From Bacillota bacterium (GTDB taxonomy: Bacteria; Bacillota; Clostridia; Clostridiales; Clostridiaceae): a stretch of DNA of 64,000 bases. This document shows positions 54,604 to 63,633 of the stretch, in pieces (positions within the stretch are counted from its first letter, which is position 1; each line of letters starts with the position of its first letter). Made by a program: the position numbers and the translations under genes. The notes beneath the pieces were generated by a model. The model saw only the letters and a program-made list of their open reading frames with translations, searched no databases and was not told the DNA's origin. The stretch covers positions 20,331 through 84,330 of the forward strand of contig JAUZPI010000009.1 in NCBI GenBank assembly GCA_030706015.1, given 5' to 3'.

Positions 54604-54855
54604 TTAGTAAACATTAATAATAACATATTCTTCCGCCAAATCTTTTGCTACTTCTACGGCCTCATCTTTATCTATACCTGAGGCTAAGGTATATTCATTC
54701 ATCTCGGTTAAATTATGTATATTATCAATAATATCTATATCAGATTCACCACTTTCTTGCATTTCTTGTATTGCTTCAAATGTGCTATCGTCAACTCTCT
54801 TAACCATACAAGAATCCTCATCTTCTATAAGAATAACAGCATATTTATCATCCAT
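54604..54855 (-). CDS. Small acidic protein of unknown function
   Basis: 83 residues from ATG 54855 (MDDKYAVILIEDEDSC), preceded by GGAGGTAAATGA. It is rich in Asp and Glu with a mixed beta/alpha pattern (MVKRVDDSTFEAIQEM, DIIDNIHNLTEMN, AVEVAKDLAEEYVII). No family is recognised. A cytoplasmic single gene downstream of the clpE-like gene on the same strand, separated by a terminator. Confidence 0.65.
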   Translation of the reverse strand: MDDKYAVILIEDEDSCMVKRVDDSTFEAIQEMQESGESDIDIIDNIHNLTEMNEYTLASGIDKDEAVEVAKDLAEEYVIINVY

Positions 54856-54971
54856 TTCATTTACCTCCATGTATCTATTTCATACCTAGTGTTTCACGGA
54901 TTAACAAAATTATGACTATAAAAAATTTTGCAGCACGTTGACTGCCTGCAGTTAATAATAGAATTTAATAA

Positions 54972-55009
54972 AAGGCTGCACCCATAACAATCTATGAGTA
55001 CAGCCTTTA
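54972..55009 (-). terminator. Intrinsic terminator after the clpE-like gene
   Basis: On the minus strand AAAGGCTG (55009-55002) pairs with CAGCCTTT (54979-54972), extended inwards by CATA/TATG with mismatches; TTATTAAATT follows. Confidence 0.8.
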
Positions 55010-55022
55010 TAATATAAATAAT

Positions 55023-57290
55023 CTAGCTTTCTATTGCTACCTTATCGTCCTTTAAAACAATCTTAATATGCGCACCATCAGCAAACTTTTTCTGCATATA
55101 CTGTTCTGCAATTTCATCCTCAATGTATTTCTGAATTGCTCTTCTTAGAGGTCTAGCACCATACTTTTCATTATAGCCTACCTTCAATATAAAGTCCTTT
55201 ACATCTTTGCTTATATGAATATGAATGCCTTTTTCTTTAACCTCTTCTGATACTTCATTCAGCATTATATCGATGATATTATACAATTCATCTTTAGTTA
55301 ATGCTTTAAACACAATTGCCTCGTCTACTCTATTTAAAAACTCAGGTCTAAAAACTTCCTTTAAGGCATCCTGTACCTTATGTTCTAATACATTGTATCC
55401 TTCCTGAGCAAAACCAATACCATTAGACTTAAATTGAGTTCCAGCATTTGAAGTCATAATAATTACGCTATTTTCAAAATAAACTGTTCTTCCTTGGCTG
55501 TCTGTTAATCTTCCGTCATCAAGTATTTGCAACAGCATATTAAATACATCCTGATGAGCCTTTTCAATTTCATCTAATAGAATAACGGAATAAGGTTTCC
55601 TTCTAACCATTTCTGTTAATTGACCTCCCTGATCATATCCCACATATCCTGGAGGTGCTCCAATTAACTTGGAAACAGCATGCTTTTCCATATATTCAGA
55701 CATATCAATACGTATTATTGCTTCCTCACTTCCAAAAAGTTCTGAAGCTAATGCTTTAACTAATTCCGTTTTTCCCACTCCAGTAGGTCCAACAAATATA
55801 AATGAAGATGGCTTTCTTTTCTTTCTAAAGCCTAATCTATTCCTTCGAATTGCTCTTGATAATGTAACAACAGCCTCATTTTGACCAATAACCTTTTTGT
55901 GAAGTCTATTTTCAAGATTTAAAAGTTTATCTGTTTCTTCCTCAGTTATTGTATGTATAGGAATCTTAGTCCAAGATTCTATAACAAAAGCTATATCTTC
56001 AGTGGTTAGATAGACTTCACTGCATTGTTTCTCTAATTCTGCTATTTTACCTTCTATTCTGCATTCTTCAGTTTTATACTCTGCAGCTTTTTCATAATCT
56101 GTATGTTCTGCCGCCTGGCTGATTTTTTCCTGAAGCTCTGCTAATTCCTTTCTAAGCGCTTTCAATTCTACAAGACCTAAATTTTTCAGATTAGCTCTTG
56201 AACTTGCTTCATCAATAATGTCTATAGCTTTATCTGGCAAAAATCTATCTGTTATATACCTTTCTGACAGTTTTGCTGATGCCTCTATAACCTGATCAGT
56301 TATTTTTACATTATGATACTCTTCGTAATAATGTCTTATGCCCTTTAATATTTCTATAGTTTCTTCTAGATTAGGCTCCTCAACCATAACAGGCTGAAAT
56401 CTTCTCTCTAGTGCAGAGTCCTTTTCTATATATTTTCTGTATTCTTCTAGTGTAGTAGCACCTATAACCTGAACTTCTCCTCTTGCAAGAGCAGGTTTTA
56501 ATATATTTGCTGCGTTCATAGCACCACCTTGTGCTTCACCAGCCCCAATTATATTATGTACCTCATCTATTACCAAAATTATATTTTCATTTTCTTTAGC
56601 TTCTTCAATTATAGATTTCATTCTTCCTTCAAATTGTCCTCTGAACTGAGTACCTGCTACGATGGAAGTTAAGTCCAAAAGATAAACCTCTGAATCATAT
56701 AATTTTGCGGGCACCTGTTTTTCTGCAATTCTAACGGCTAATCCTTCTGCTATAGCAGTTTTTCCAACACCAGGTTCGCCAATAAGAATAGGATTATTTT
56801 TGGTTCTTCTATTTAATATTTGAACGACCCTATCAATTTCTCTATGCCTTCCAACTACCTTATCCACTTCTTGCTTTTTAGCTTTATCTGTTAGATTTGT
56901 ACCATACATATCTAGGTATTTTCTTTTCTTTTTCTTTGGGTCTTTTTTCAGCTTTGAAGCATTATTGCTATCATTCTTATTATCCTTATCATTCTCTTTT
57001 TTTGTATCTTCATTTTGAGATGTAGGATTAAGTCCACTCATAAAATTATTTATATATTCATCACTAATATTTTCAATATCTACATTTTCAAGAAACTGGT
57101 TCATTTGTTCTGATAAATTTTCAGCCTCCTCAGGAGTTATTCCCGCCTGCTGCATTAGCTGATCCATAATTGGCAAACCAGATTTTTTTGCACAGGGTAT
57201 ACAAAGACCAACCGTTTCTAATTTACCATTTTCCATTTTTGTAGTGAAAATTGTTGCCATATTCTTTTTGCACATACTACATATCTGCAT
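55023..57290 (-). CDS. clpE: ATP-dependent Clp protease ATP-binding subunit, ClpE-like
   Basis: 755 residues. An N-terminal zinc finger is formed by CSMC and CIPC (about 4-37), as in ClpE, in place of the ClpC N-domain. A Lys-rich linker (about 95-130) leads to AAA-1 with Walker A GEPGVGKTA, a UVR-like linker (LQEKISQAAEHTDYEKA), and AAA-2 with GPTGVGKTEL and the sensor FLNRVDE. ClpE unfolds proteins for ClpP. ATG 57290 (MQICSMC) follows GGAGATG by 6-8 bases; the GTG at 57305 is part of that site. I see no CtsR box upstream. Confidence 0.92.
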   Translation of the reverse strand: MQICSMCKKNMATIFTTKMENGKLETVGLCIPCAKKSGLPIMDQLMQQAGITPEEAENLSEQMNQFLENVDIENISDEYINNFMSGLNPTSQNEDTKKENDKDNKNDSNNASKLKKDPKKKKRKYLDMYGTNLTDKAKKQEVDKVVGRHREIDRVVQILNRRTKNNPILIGEPGVGKTAIAEGLAVRIAEKQVPAKLYDSEVYLLDLTSIVAGTQFRGQFEGRMKSIIEEAKENENIILVIDEVHNIIGAGEAQGGAMNAANILKPALARGEVQVIGATTLEEYRKYIEKDSALERRFQPVMVEEPNLEETIEILKGIRHYYEEYHNVKITDQVIEASAKLSERYITDRFLPDKAIDIIDEASSRANLKNLGLVELKALRKELAELQEKISQAAEHTDYEKAAEYKTEECRIEGKIAELEKQCSEVYLTTEDIAFVIESWTKIPIHTITEEETDKLLNLENRLHKKVIGQNEAVVTLSRAIRRNRLGFRKKRKPSSFIFVGPTGVGKTELVKALASELFGSEEAIIRIDMSEYMEKHAVSKLIGAPPGYVGYDQGGQLTEMVRRKPYSVILLDEIEKAHQDVFNMLLQILDDGRLTDSQGRTVYFENSVIIMTSNAGTQFKSNGIGFAQEGYNVLEHKVQDALKEVFRPEFLNRVDEAIVFKALTKDELYNIIDIMLNEVSEEVKEKGIHIHISKDVKDFILKVGYNEKYGARPLRRAIQKYIEDEIAEQYMQKKFADGAHIKIVLKDDKVAIES

Positions 57291-57579
57291 ACATATCATC
57301 TCCACACTTCTTGTACTTAATTAAATTATTGTAAATACAGTATATCATATTATCGGATATATTATCTTTAAAATTTATAACTCCATAATCGAAAATTAAA
57401 AATATATTTCATAAAATTCCATATTCATTAGTATTTTTTAATAAAATCGTTTACTCATAGAGTAATGATTTGTAAGTATGAATAATAACTAATTTGCTAA
57501 TGATAATAAAAAGTTCTGTAGCACAAGGATGAAATTTATAAATTTCTGCAAAATAAAAAAAACATGTAAGGAGCATTAA

Positions 57580-58338
57580 ATGATTATGAAAAAGAAAATT
57601 TATCCTATACTTTCTTTGTTTGTGAATGCAGTCAATCCCATAAATGATCAAGATGAATTACCAAGAGAGAGTCTTATTGCAGATGCAACTCTTGATATCT
57701 TTAGTTTTTCAAAAATATCAGATAAAACTAAAGAATTAAGCTTTGATTTCGCCAATGAATTAATAAACTACTTTACTCCTGATTTATTACTTCATCATCA
57801 CCAGGACGAGGTTCCTGTCTTTACAATATATCTAGGAGTTGATGAATATAGTGCTGATATAAATACTTATGGAGGTTACTATACTATATTTATTGAAAAT
57901 CTGCCAGCATTAAGAGATAAGTTTCAGGAGCTGCTAATTCTTATAAAAAACGACCTAGATATAAATGAAAATAATATCAAAGATATTATTTTGGAACTAG
58001 AAGACACTCCAAGAGTTGATGTAAGAAATAATTTTGAAGACTATGATGAAGATGATTATCAAGATGACAATGAGCTAAACTGGAGTTATGCAAGGATTGT
58101 AAGAACTCCCTACAGTGAAGTATATACACTATATCTAAATAATCACATAGCCGGGGAAGTTCATATTCATATAGGCAGCAGTATACATACCACAATTATA
58201 ACAACTTTAGACATATCGGAAAGAGAAAAAGCTGAACTTATGGGAGATGTACATGAGATGCTTCTTGAAACTTTAGAACAGGAATATAGAACCAAATCCA
58301 CTATGCTTCTCTATAGTGAGGCTGTAGATGATATATAA
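57580..58338 (+). CDS. Uncharacterised protein with two similar halves
   Basis: 252 residues, no signal or membrane segment. The acidic middle (DYDEDDYQDD, about 148-160) separates two alpha/beta parts. LLHHHQDEVPVFTIYLGVDEY and the later EVHIHIGSSIHTTIITTLDISE resemble each other weakly. AAGGAGC is placed 6-8 bases before the ATG 57580; ATG 57586 is an alternative. No family is recognised. Divergent from the clpE-like gene. Confidence 0.6.
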   Translation: MIMKKKIYPILSLFVNAVNPINDQDELPRESLIADATLDIFSFSKISDKTKELSFDFANELINYFTPDLLLHHHQDEVPVFTIYLGVDEYSADINTYGGYYTIFIENLPALRDKFQELLILIKNDLDINENNIKDIILELEDTPRVDVRNNFEDYDEDDYQDDNELNWSYARIVRTPYSEVYTLYLNNHIAGEVHIHIGSSIHTTIITTLDISEREKAELMGDVHEMLLETLEQEYRTKSTMLLYSEAVDDI

Positions 58339-58343
58339 ATAAA

Positions 58344-58369
58344 ACCCTGCAGGATAAACCCTGCAGGGT
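58344..58369. terminator. Bidirectional hairpin between the 252-residue gene and the zinc-ribbon gene
   Basis: ACCCTGCAGG (58344-58353) pairs with CCTGCAGGGT (58360-58369), loop ATAAAC. The minus strand continues TTTATTTAT, which favours terminating the zinc-ribbon gene. Confidence 0.75.
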
Positions 58370-58382
58370 ATTGAACTCAAAA

Positions 58383-58550
58383 CTATCTTCTGAATCCTCT
58401 ATTGTTGTTTTGTTGTTTTCTTGCTTTTCTGCAATCAACACATCTTTGTGGTTCATTTTCAAAACCTTTTTCTTTGTAGAAAGCTTGCTCGCCTTCAGTG
58501 AATATGAATTCTTTTCCGCAATCTTTGCAAACTAAAGTCTTATCTGCCAT
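58383..58550 (-). CDS. Small zinc-ribbon protein
   Basis: 55 residues, too short for usual cut-offs. ATG 58550 has GGAGG 9 bases upstream. Four Cys form two knuckles: CKDCGK (8-11) and CVDCRK (37-40), a zinc ribbon of the type found in small Firmicute proteins (probable zinc-ribbon, zf-trcl). The C-terminal tail is Arg/Asn/Gln-rich (KQQNNNRGFRR), suggesting nucleic-acid contact. The function is unknown. Confidence 0.85.
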   Translation of the reverse strand: MADKTLVCKDCGKEFIFTEGEQAFYKEKGFENEPQRCVDCRKARKQQNNNRGFRR

Positions 58551-58731
58551 TTCAACATTCCTCCTTTTTCCAAATATTAAGATTTAAACTCTGATTAACA
58601 ATAACTTTCCTAAAGGAGAGAATGTTGTTGATCTAATTAAATCTTGTAAAAATAAATACACTTATCCCTACCATGCTATTATATCATAATTAGGATATGT
58701 ATGCAAGTAATTTTAAGATTATTATGGTAGA

Positions 58732-59721
58732 TTATTTCTTTATACTAACCACCCTATTTCTTCCACTTTGTTTTGCTTCATACAGAGCTCTATCAGCATA
58801 ACCCACTATGTTTTCTATTTTATTTTCTCCGCTTGGAAACGTAGTTGTAACTCCAACACTTACTGTGACGTATGCCGCTGCACCTGAAAAATCATGAATT
58901 ATATGCTCATTTTCAACACATTTTCTAATTTTCTCACCAAGTGCAAGCGCCTCAGAAATGCTTGTACCGGGTGATATAATAATAAATTCCTCTCCACCAT
59001 ATCGAGCAGCAAAATCCACATTAATCCTAATGGCTTTTGAAATAGCCTTTGCAACTCTAATTAGACATTCATCTCCTTTTAAATGTCCATAATTATCGTT
59101 AAATGCCTTGAAAAAATCTATATCTATCATAATCAAGGAAAGAGCTTCATTCCTATTTTGGGCACAGTTAACAGAAAACCTCAAGTGATCATTAAAACTT
59201 CTCCTATTATTAATTCCAGTTAATCCGTCCATAGATGACAGCTTTTCAAGCTTCCAATTCGTCTCCCTCAATTCTAATAATTCTCTTATCTTCTCCTCAA
59301 GAATTTCAGCTTGTGTCTGAAGTTGGAGCTTTTGTTTGTGAAGTTCAATAAATACACTCACTTTACTTCTCAATATAATAGGTTCTACGGGCTTAAATAA
59401 ATAATCAACAGCTCCTACCTCATACCCCTTAAATATGCAATGCTTTTCTTTACTTATTGCAGTTATAAAAATAATAGGAATTTGCCGAGTTTTTTGACTG
59501 CATCTCATAAGCTCTGCAATTTCAAAGCCATTCATATCTGGCATCTGCACATCCAGCAGCACCAACGCAAAGTTATGTTCTAACATTAAAGCTAAAGCAT
59601 CATTTCCAGAGGTAGCCTTCATTATGTTTACCTCCATGCCATCCAAAATACCCTCTAGAACTAATAGATTCTCAACCCTATCATCCACCAAAAGTATATC
59701 AATATTATTATCCGTTAACAT
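58732..59721 (-). CDS. REC-GGDEF response regulator (diguanylate cyclase)
   Basis: 329 residues. REC domain (about 8-122): LLVDD start, phospho-acceptor Asp in LLDVQMPDMNGF and TAISK. A short coiled coil (about 125-160) joins a GGDEF domain with GGEEF (ARYGGEEFIIISPG), so an active c-di-GMP synthase. The usual RXXD inhibition site is not intact: the residue that should be Arg is Ile (INVD). ATG 59721 overlaps the last codons of the cheB remnant. It is the last gene of the signalling operon. Confidence 0.93.
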   Translation of the reverse strand: MLTDNNIDILLVDDRVENLLVLEGILDGMEVNIMKATSGNDALALMLEHNFALVLLDVQMPDMNGFEIAELMRCSQKTRQIPIIFITAISKEKHCIFKGYEVGAVDYLFKPVEPIILRSKVSVFIELHKQKLQLQTQAEILEEKIRELLELRETNWKLEKLSSMDGLTGINNRRSFNDHLRFSVNCAQNRNEALSLIMIDIDFFKAFNDNYGHLKGDECLIRVAKAISKAIRINVDFAARYGGEEFIIISPGTSISEALALGEKIRKCVENEHIIHDFSGAAAYVTVSVGVTTTFPSGENKIENIVGYADRALYEAKQSGRNRVVSIKK

Positions 59722-59905
59722 ATGTGCTTCTCTCCTAATATTTTATTTAAAAGTACAACTATATCCTTAATGCACAGTATATAATCTACATTCTCAGTAT
59801 TAATTGCAGACCAAGGCATAATGTCTGCCTCAGCACAACTTGGTTCTTGAACTATTGTTAACCTTTCATTTTCTTTAGCTTTTTTAAACCACAACCTCCA
59901 CCTTT
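59715..59905 (-). pseudogene. Frameshifted C-terminal remnant of a CheB methylesterase
   Basis: Between the CheR stop and the next start, the minus strand reads LTIVQEPSCAEADIMPW and SAINTENVDYILCIKDIV, ending in KILGEKHIC-stop. This follows the end of CheB methylesterases (T.AQ.P..A....MP..A). The preceding bases, in another frame, read GGGCGLKKLKKMKG, as expected for the segment just before it (DG..GL..IK..GG). So a frameshift separates two parts of one relic, and all of the catalytic front is missing. Its stop overlaps the REC-GGDEF start. Confidence 0.7.
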
Positions 59906-59923
59906 ATCAACTTTTTCAGGAAT

Positions 59924-60772
59924 TTAACTTATTATTTTTTTGACAAATATTTTTTCTTTTTCATTAAGTGCGTCAAATAAATCATCATATTTAGAAAATT
60001 TTACAGTTTCCTTAGACCCAAGACATAAGAAACTACTATAGCTAAGGCTGTCATAAAAAAGTTTTATCACCCTATTCTGTAACTCCTTATTGAAGTAAAT
60101 AAGTACATTTCTGCATACTATTATATTCATCTCTCCAAAAGCTCCATCGGTAACTAAATTGTGGGCTGCAAAAACTATTCTTTCTTTGAGAGAATTATCA
60201 AAAATTAATGCTCCACGTTTTGAAACATAGTAGTCTGAAAATTTTCCTTTCCCACCAGCCTGTTTATATCCCAACTCGAAATCTTTTAATGAATCAGCAG
60301 AATAAATGCCCTCTTTAGCCTTTCCTAGCGCGTTTTCATTAAAATCTGTAGCATATATTTGACATCTATCATATAACCCTTCCTCCTTAAGAAGTATGGC
60401 CATTGAATATACTTCCTCACCTGTAGAACACCCTGCATGCCATATCTTAATAAAAGGATATGTGACTAACGCTGGCATAACCTCCTTCCGGAGAGCCTTA
60501 AAAAAACTTGCATCTCTAAACATTTCCGTAACATTTATTGAAAACTCCGACAATATTTCATAAAAAAATTCCTTGTCATATATAACCTTCCTCATCATTT
60601 CTGACATGCAACTTATATTACTCATTCCTGCCTTATGAAGAACTCGTCTTTTAATATGAGCAAAAGAATAATTTCTAAAGTCATATCCATATTTTAAAAA
60701 GATTCCCTCTAACATAAGTTTAATCTCTATATCTTCATCTGTTAATTTTAAATCATTTACTCCAGCCTTCAT
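59924..60772 (-). CDS. CheR-type chemoreceptor/protein glutamate methyltransferase
   Basis: 282 residues. The N-terminal CheR helical domain (about 10-65, with FRNYSFAHIKRRVLHK) and the SAM-binding Rossmann part (WHAGCSTGEEVYSMAILL, VCRNVLIYF, NVTEMFRD) are complete. CheR adds methyl groups to glutamates on receptors, opposite to CheB. The start ATG 60772 overlaps the kinase stop in an ATGA, though the Shine-Dalgarno is weak; the GTG at 60784 is an alternative. With cheB decayed, methyl removal by this operon would be lost. Confidence 0.9.
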   Translation of the reverse strand: MKAGVNDLKLTDEDIEIKLMLEGIFLKYGYDFRNYSFAHIKRRVLHKAGMSNISCMSEMMRKVIYDKEFFYEILSEFSINVTEMFRDASFFKALRKEVMPALVTYPFIKIWHAGCSTGEEVYSMAILLKEEGLYDRCQIYATDFNENALGKAKEGIYSADSLKDFELGYKQAGGKGKFSDYYVSKRGALIFDNSLKERIVFAAHNLVTDGAFGEMNIIVCRNVLIYFNKELQNRVIKLFYDSLSYSSFLCLGSKETVKFSKYDDLFDALNEKEKIFVKKIIS

Positions 60773-62364
60773 TTGTATAACCACACTTTCAGCAAACTTA
60801 TAAGTTTATTTACGTCAACAGGTTTTGTTAAATAATCATTGGCACCAGCCTCAATACATTTGGACTTATCTTCTATCATGCCTTTGGCCGTAAGAGCAAT
60901 AATAGGCAACTTTTTGTAGATCTCCTCTCTTCTAATTTCTTTCATAGCTGTATACCCATCCATTTCTGGCATCATGACATCCATTAAAACTAAATCTGTA
61001 TCAGCATTCTGTTTTAGTTTTTCTATTGCTTCACGTCCATTTCTACTTATAACTAGCTTTACTCCATTTTCCTCAAGCAAGCTAGAAATAGCGAAGACAT
61101 TCCTCATATCATCATCTACTACTAATATCTTTCTTCCATTCAACATACTCTTCTTTTGTTTATTTTCTACATTAATTTTATTGATGTCAGGTTTAATAAA
61201 ATTCTTATTAGCAGCAATCATATTTTTTTTAGAATCTTGAGGTCTTTTTCCTAATTCTTCATACTCTTTTTCCAAATCAAATTTTTTATTAGCCTGTGAA
61301 TTATTAGTACTATTCATATTGTTATCACTTATGGGTTTTTCTAGAATAAAAACAGTAAATATACTACCTTTATCTTCTCTACTATTAATAGTTATTTTTC
61401 CACCAAGTTTATTAATTAGTTGTGATGAAATTGAAAGTCCCAATCCTGTGCCGCCATATTTCCTACTAATAGAACCATTAACCTGCTGAAATGCTTCAAA
61501 TATAACCTTATGCTTATCCTCAGGTATTCCTATACCAGTATCGCTTACAGAAATTTTTATCATTCTATTTGTAAGAATATTCAAGGCTGTATTATTCTCC
61601 GTTTCTGTTAGAGCTATATTTATTTCTACTTTTCCTTTTTCAGTAAACTTAAACGCATTTGATAGTAAATTTTTCAAAATCTGTTGAAGCCTATATCCAT
61701 CGGTTATAATTATTTCAGGTACAATTTCTTCAATATAGGTATAAAATTCTAACCCTTTATTTACTGCGATTTGTCTAAACTGCTTATCTAAACTTTCCAG
61801 AACATCTCTCAATCTAACAGTTTCAAATACAATATCCAATTTTCCTGATTCAACCTTAGATAAATCTAACACATCATTTATCAGTTCAAGCAGCTCTTTT
61901 CCAGATGAATGTATAGTTCTAGCAAACTCTAATTGCTTCTCTGTCAATGGAGAATTATCTGTTTTGTCTGCAAGGATTTGTGATAAAACTATTATACTGT
62001 TTAACGGCGTTCTGAGTTCATGGGACATATTCGCTAAGAATTCAGATTTATATTTATTGGCAATTTCTAATTCCTTTGCTTTATTAGCAATTTCTTTTTT
62101 CTGTTCCTCTAAAATCCTTGCTTTATCTTCAAGTTCTTCATTTGAAACTCTCAACTCTTCTTGCTGAACCTGCAATTTCTCCTCTGATAGCCTCAGTACT
62201 TTAGCTTGTTCTTTTAGCTCGGAATTCGCACGCCTTAATTCCTCCTGCTGAGTTTGCAGTTTTTCCGCCTGAAGTTGACTTTTTTGAAGAAGTTCCTTTA
62301 GTTTTTCATTATTACCTGTTAACTCTTCAGACTGATCCTCTAAAAGCTCCTGCTGCTCCTCCAT
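60769..62364 (-). CDS. Hybrid histidine kinase with coiled-coil N-terminus and C-terminal REC
   Basis: 531 residues, no membrane segment. Residues 1-105 are a heptad-rich coiled coil with QQEELR repeats. HisKA follows (ANMSHELRTPLNSI), then the ATP domain (NLLSNAFKFTEKG, DTGIGIPED, GGTGLGLSIS) and a REC domain (ILVVDDDMRN, LMDVMMPEMDGY) at about 415-531. ATG 62364 follows GAGGTG. In related proteins I recall, HAMP or GAF sensor domains come before this coiled coil; here they are absent. It heads the operon with CheR and REC-GGDEF. Confidence 0.93.
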   Translation of the reverse strand: MEEQQELLEDQSEELTGNNEKLKELLQKSQLQAEKLQTQQEELRRANSELKEQAKVLRLSEEKLQVQQEELRVSNEELEDKARILEEQKKEIANKAKELEIANKYKSEFLANMSHELRTPLNSIIVLSQILADKTDNSPLTEKQLEFARTIHSSGKELLELINDVLDLSKVESGKLDIVFETVRLRDVLESLDKQFRQIAVNKGLEFYTYIEEIVPEIIITDGYRLQQILKNLLSNAFKFTEKGKVEINIALTETENNTALNILTNRMIKISVSDTGIGIPEDKHKVIFEAFQQVNGSISRKYGGTGLGLSISSQLINKLGGKITINSREDKGSIFTVFILEKPISDNNMNSTNNSQANKKFDLEKEYEELGKRPQDSKKNMIAANKNFIKPDINKINVENKQKKSMLNGRKILVVDDDMRNVFAISSLLEENGVKLVISRNGREAIEKLKQNADTDLVLMDVMMPEMDGYTAMKEIRREEIYKKLPIIALTAKGMIEDKSKCIEAGANDYLTKPVDVNKLISLLKVWLYK

Positions 62365-62467
62365 ATCTGTACACCTCGCAAATTGTAGACACAATTAATT
62401 ATTTGTTATGATTATCGATTATTTTTAAAATAATTTTAGTATAAATATAATTTTCCAAAAAATAATC

Positions 62468-62495
62468 AAGAGAGCTCTTACCTAGAACTCTCTTT
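62468..62495 (-). terminator. Possible terminator after the PanE-like gene
   Basis: AAGAGAG (62468-62474) pairs with CTCTCTT (62488-62494), extended by TCT/AGA across a mismatch; the minus strand continues GATTATTTTTTGG. Confidence 0.4.
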
Positions 62496-62534
62496 CATTC
62501 CACTCTTTACATTTCATAATCAAATAATCTTTCA

Positions 62535-63485
62535 CTAAAATCTTTCTTCTATAGCCTTAATCATATTGTATATCATAGTATTATACGGCACCTTAATATT
62601 AGACTTTTCAGCTAATTTAACTACACTTCCATTTAGAGTGTCTATTTCAGTTTTTATCTTCCTCTCTATATCCTGGAGGGTTGATGATCTATGATTATAA
62701 GTTGGAGGAATCAATTCTTTATAAAATACCTTTTTATACTCCTCCGCATCACTCCAATAACTTTCATATCCACCAAACTTCATTACCTCGTAAATCTCTT
62801 CAATAATTTTATTCATTATAAATTTGGTATGTTCAGATTCAGCCAGCTGACCATATGTTAAATTAAGAATAGCTCCCAGTGGATTTAATGAACAATTATA
62901 TAGCATTTTTGCCCAAAGAGCCTTTGCCACCTCATCAGTAATCTGACAAGGAATTCCTCCTTCATTAATTGCTTCTGCAAGCGGAGTTACACTTTGTATT
63001 TCTTCACCATAAATACTTCCAATTAAAATTGGAGCAGCATGTACAGTTATTTCACTTATATGTCTTTCTGGTCTTCTAAAACCTGTTATTACCCTGGCGG
63101 AATATATTTTATTTCTTGAAAAATATTTTAAAAAGGCTTCATCGTTTCCCCAGCCATTTTGAAAGATAACTATCTTTCCATTTTCCTTCAAAATAGATGA
63201 GTTATCATATATTTCTTTTGCAATTTCATTATTACTAGTGGTCTTTGAGCATATTAGTATATAATCATATTTTTTGTTCTCAATTTTATCCAAACTTTCA
63301 TAAGCAGTTATTTCTTCATTAGGAATTATTACTTCTTTAAAGAGCCCTCTTCTTATTACCCCATTGGAAATTATTGCGTCTTTAGTTTTACCTTCTGCCT
63401 TAAAATCTACTTTCCATCCAAAATCGTAAATAGCAGCAGCTATTGCCAAACCTACCGCTCCACAACCTTCTATCAATGCATTCAT
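62535..63485 (-). CDS. PanE/ApbA family 2-dehydropantoate 2-reductase-like protein
   Basis: 316 residues. A Rossmann start (ALIEGCGAVGLAIAAAI) binds NADPH, and the C-terminal helical domain has the ketopantoate reductase layout (ALWAKMLYNCSLNPLGAIL with the catalytic Lys, and RSSTLQDIERKIKTEID). It could reduce ketopantoate for coenzyme A or a related 2-keto acid. There is no panB or panC neighbour. AGGGGG lies before the ATG. Single gene. Confidence 0.88.
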   Translation of the reverse strand: MNALIEGCGAVGLAIAAAIYDFGWKVDFKAEGKTKDAIISNGVIRRGLFKEVIIPNEEITAYESLDKIENKKYDYILICSKTTSNNEIAKEIYDNSSILKENGKIVIFQNGWGNDEAFLKYFSRNKIYSARVITGFRRPERHISEITVHAAPILIGSIYGEEIQSVTPLAEAINEGGIPCQITDEVAKALWAKMLYNCSLNPLGAILNLTYGQLAESEHTKFIMNKIIEEIYEVMKFGGYESYWSDAEEYKKVFYKELIPPTYNHRSSTLQDIERKIKTEIDTLNGSVVKLAEKSNIKVPYNTMIYNMIKAIEERF

Positions 63486-63583
63486 GCTGTCGCCCCCTAT
63501 TATGCTTTAATTTATTATTTTAAATTTCACTCCATATATATTTTACACCTTTTAAACCATAAAATTCAATTAAGTCTATTACA

Positions 63584-63624
63584 GAAAAAAACAGGAGTCC
63601 ATTCAATAAAGAATACACTCCTGT
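63584..63624 (-). terminator. Intrinsic terminator after the PTS gene
   Basis: ACAGGAGT (63591-63598) pairs with ACTCCTGT (63617-63624), partly extended inwards (ATTC/GAAT). A run of seven A at 63584-63590 is TTTTTTT on the minus strand. Confidence 0.88.
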
Positions 63625-63633
63625 AATTATTAA

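Noticed and set aside
57291..57400. CtsR operator before the clpE-like gene
   Set aside because: No direct heptad repeat of the GGTCAAA type is visible.
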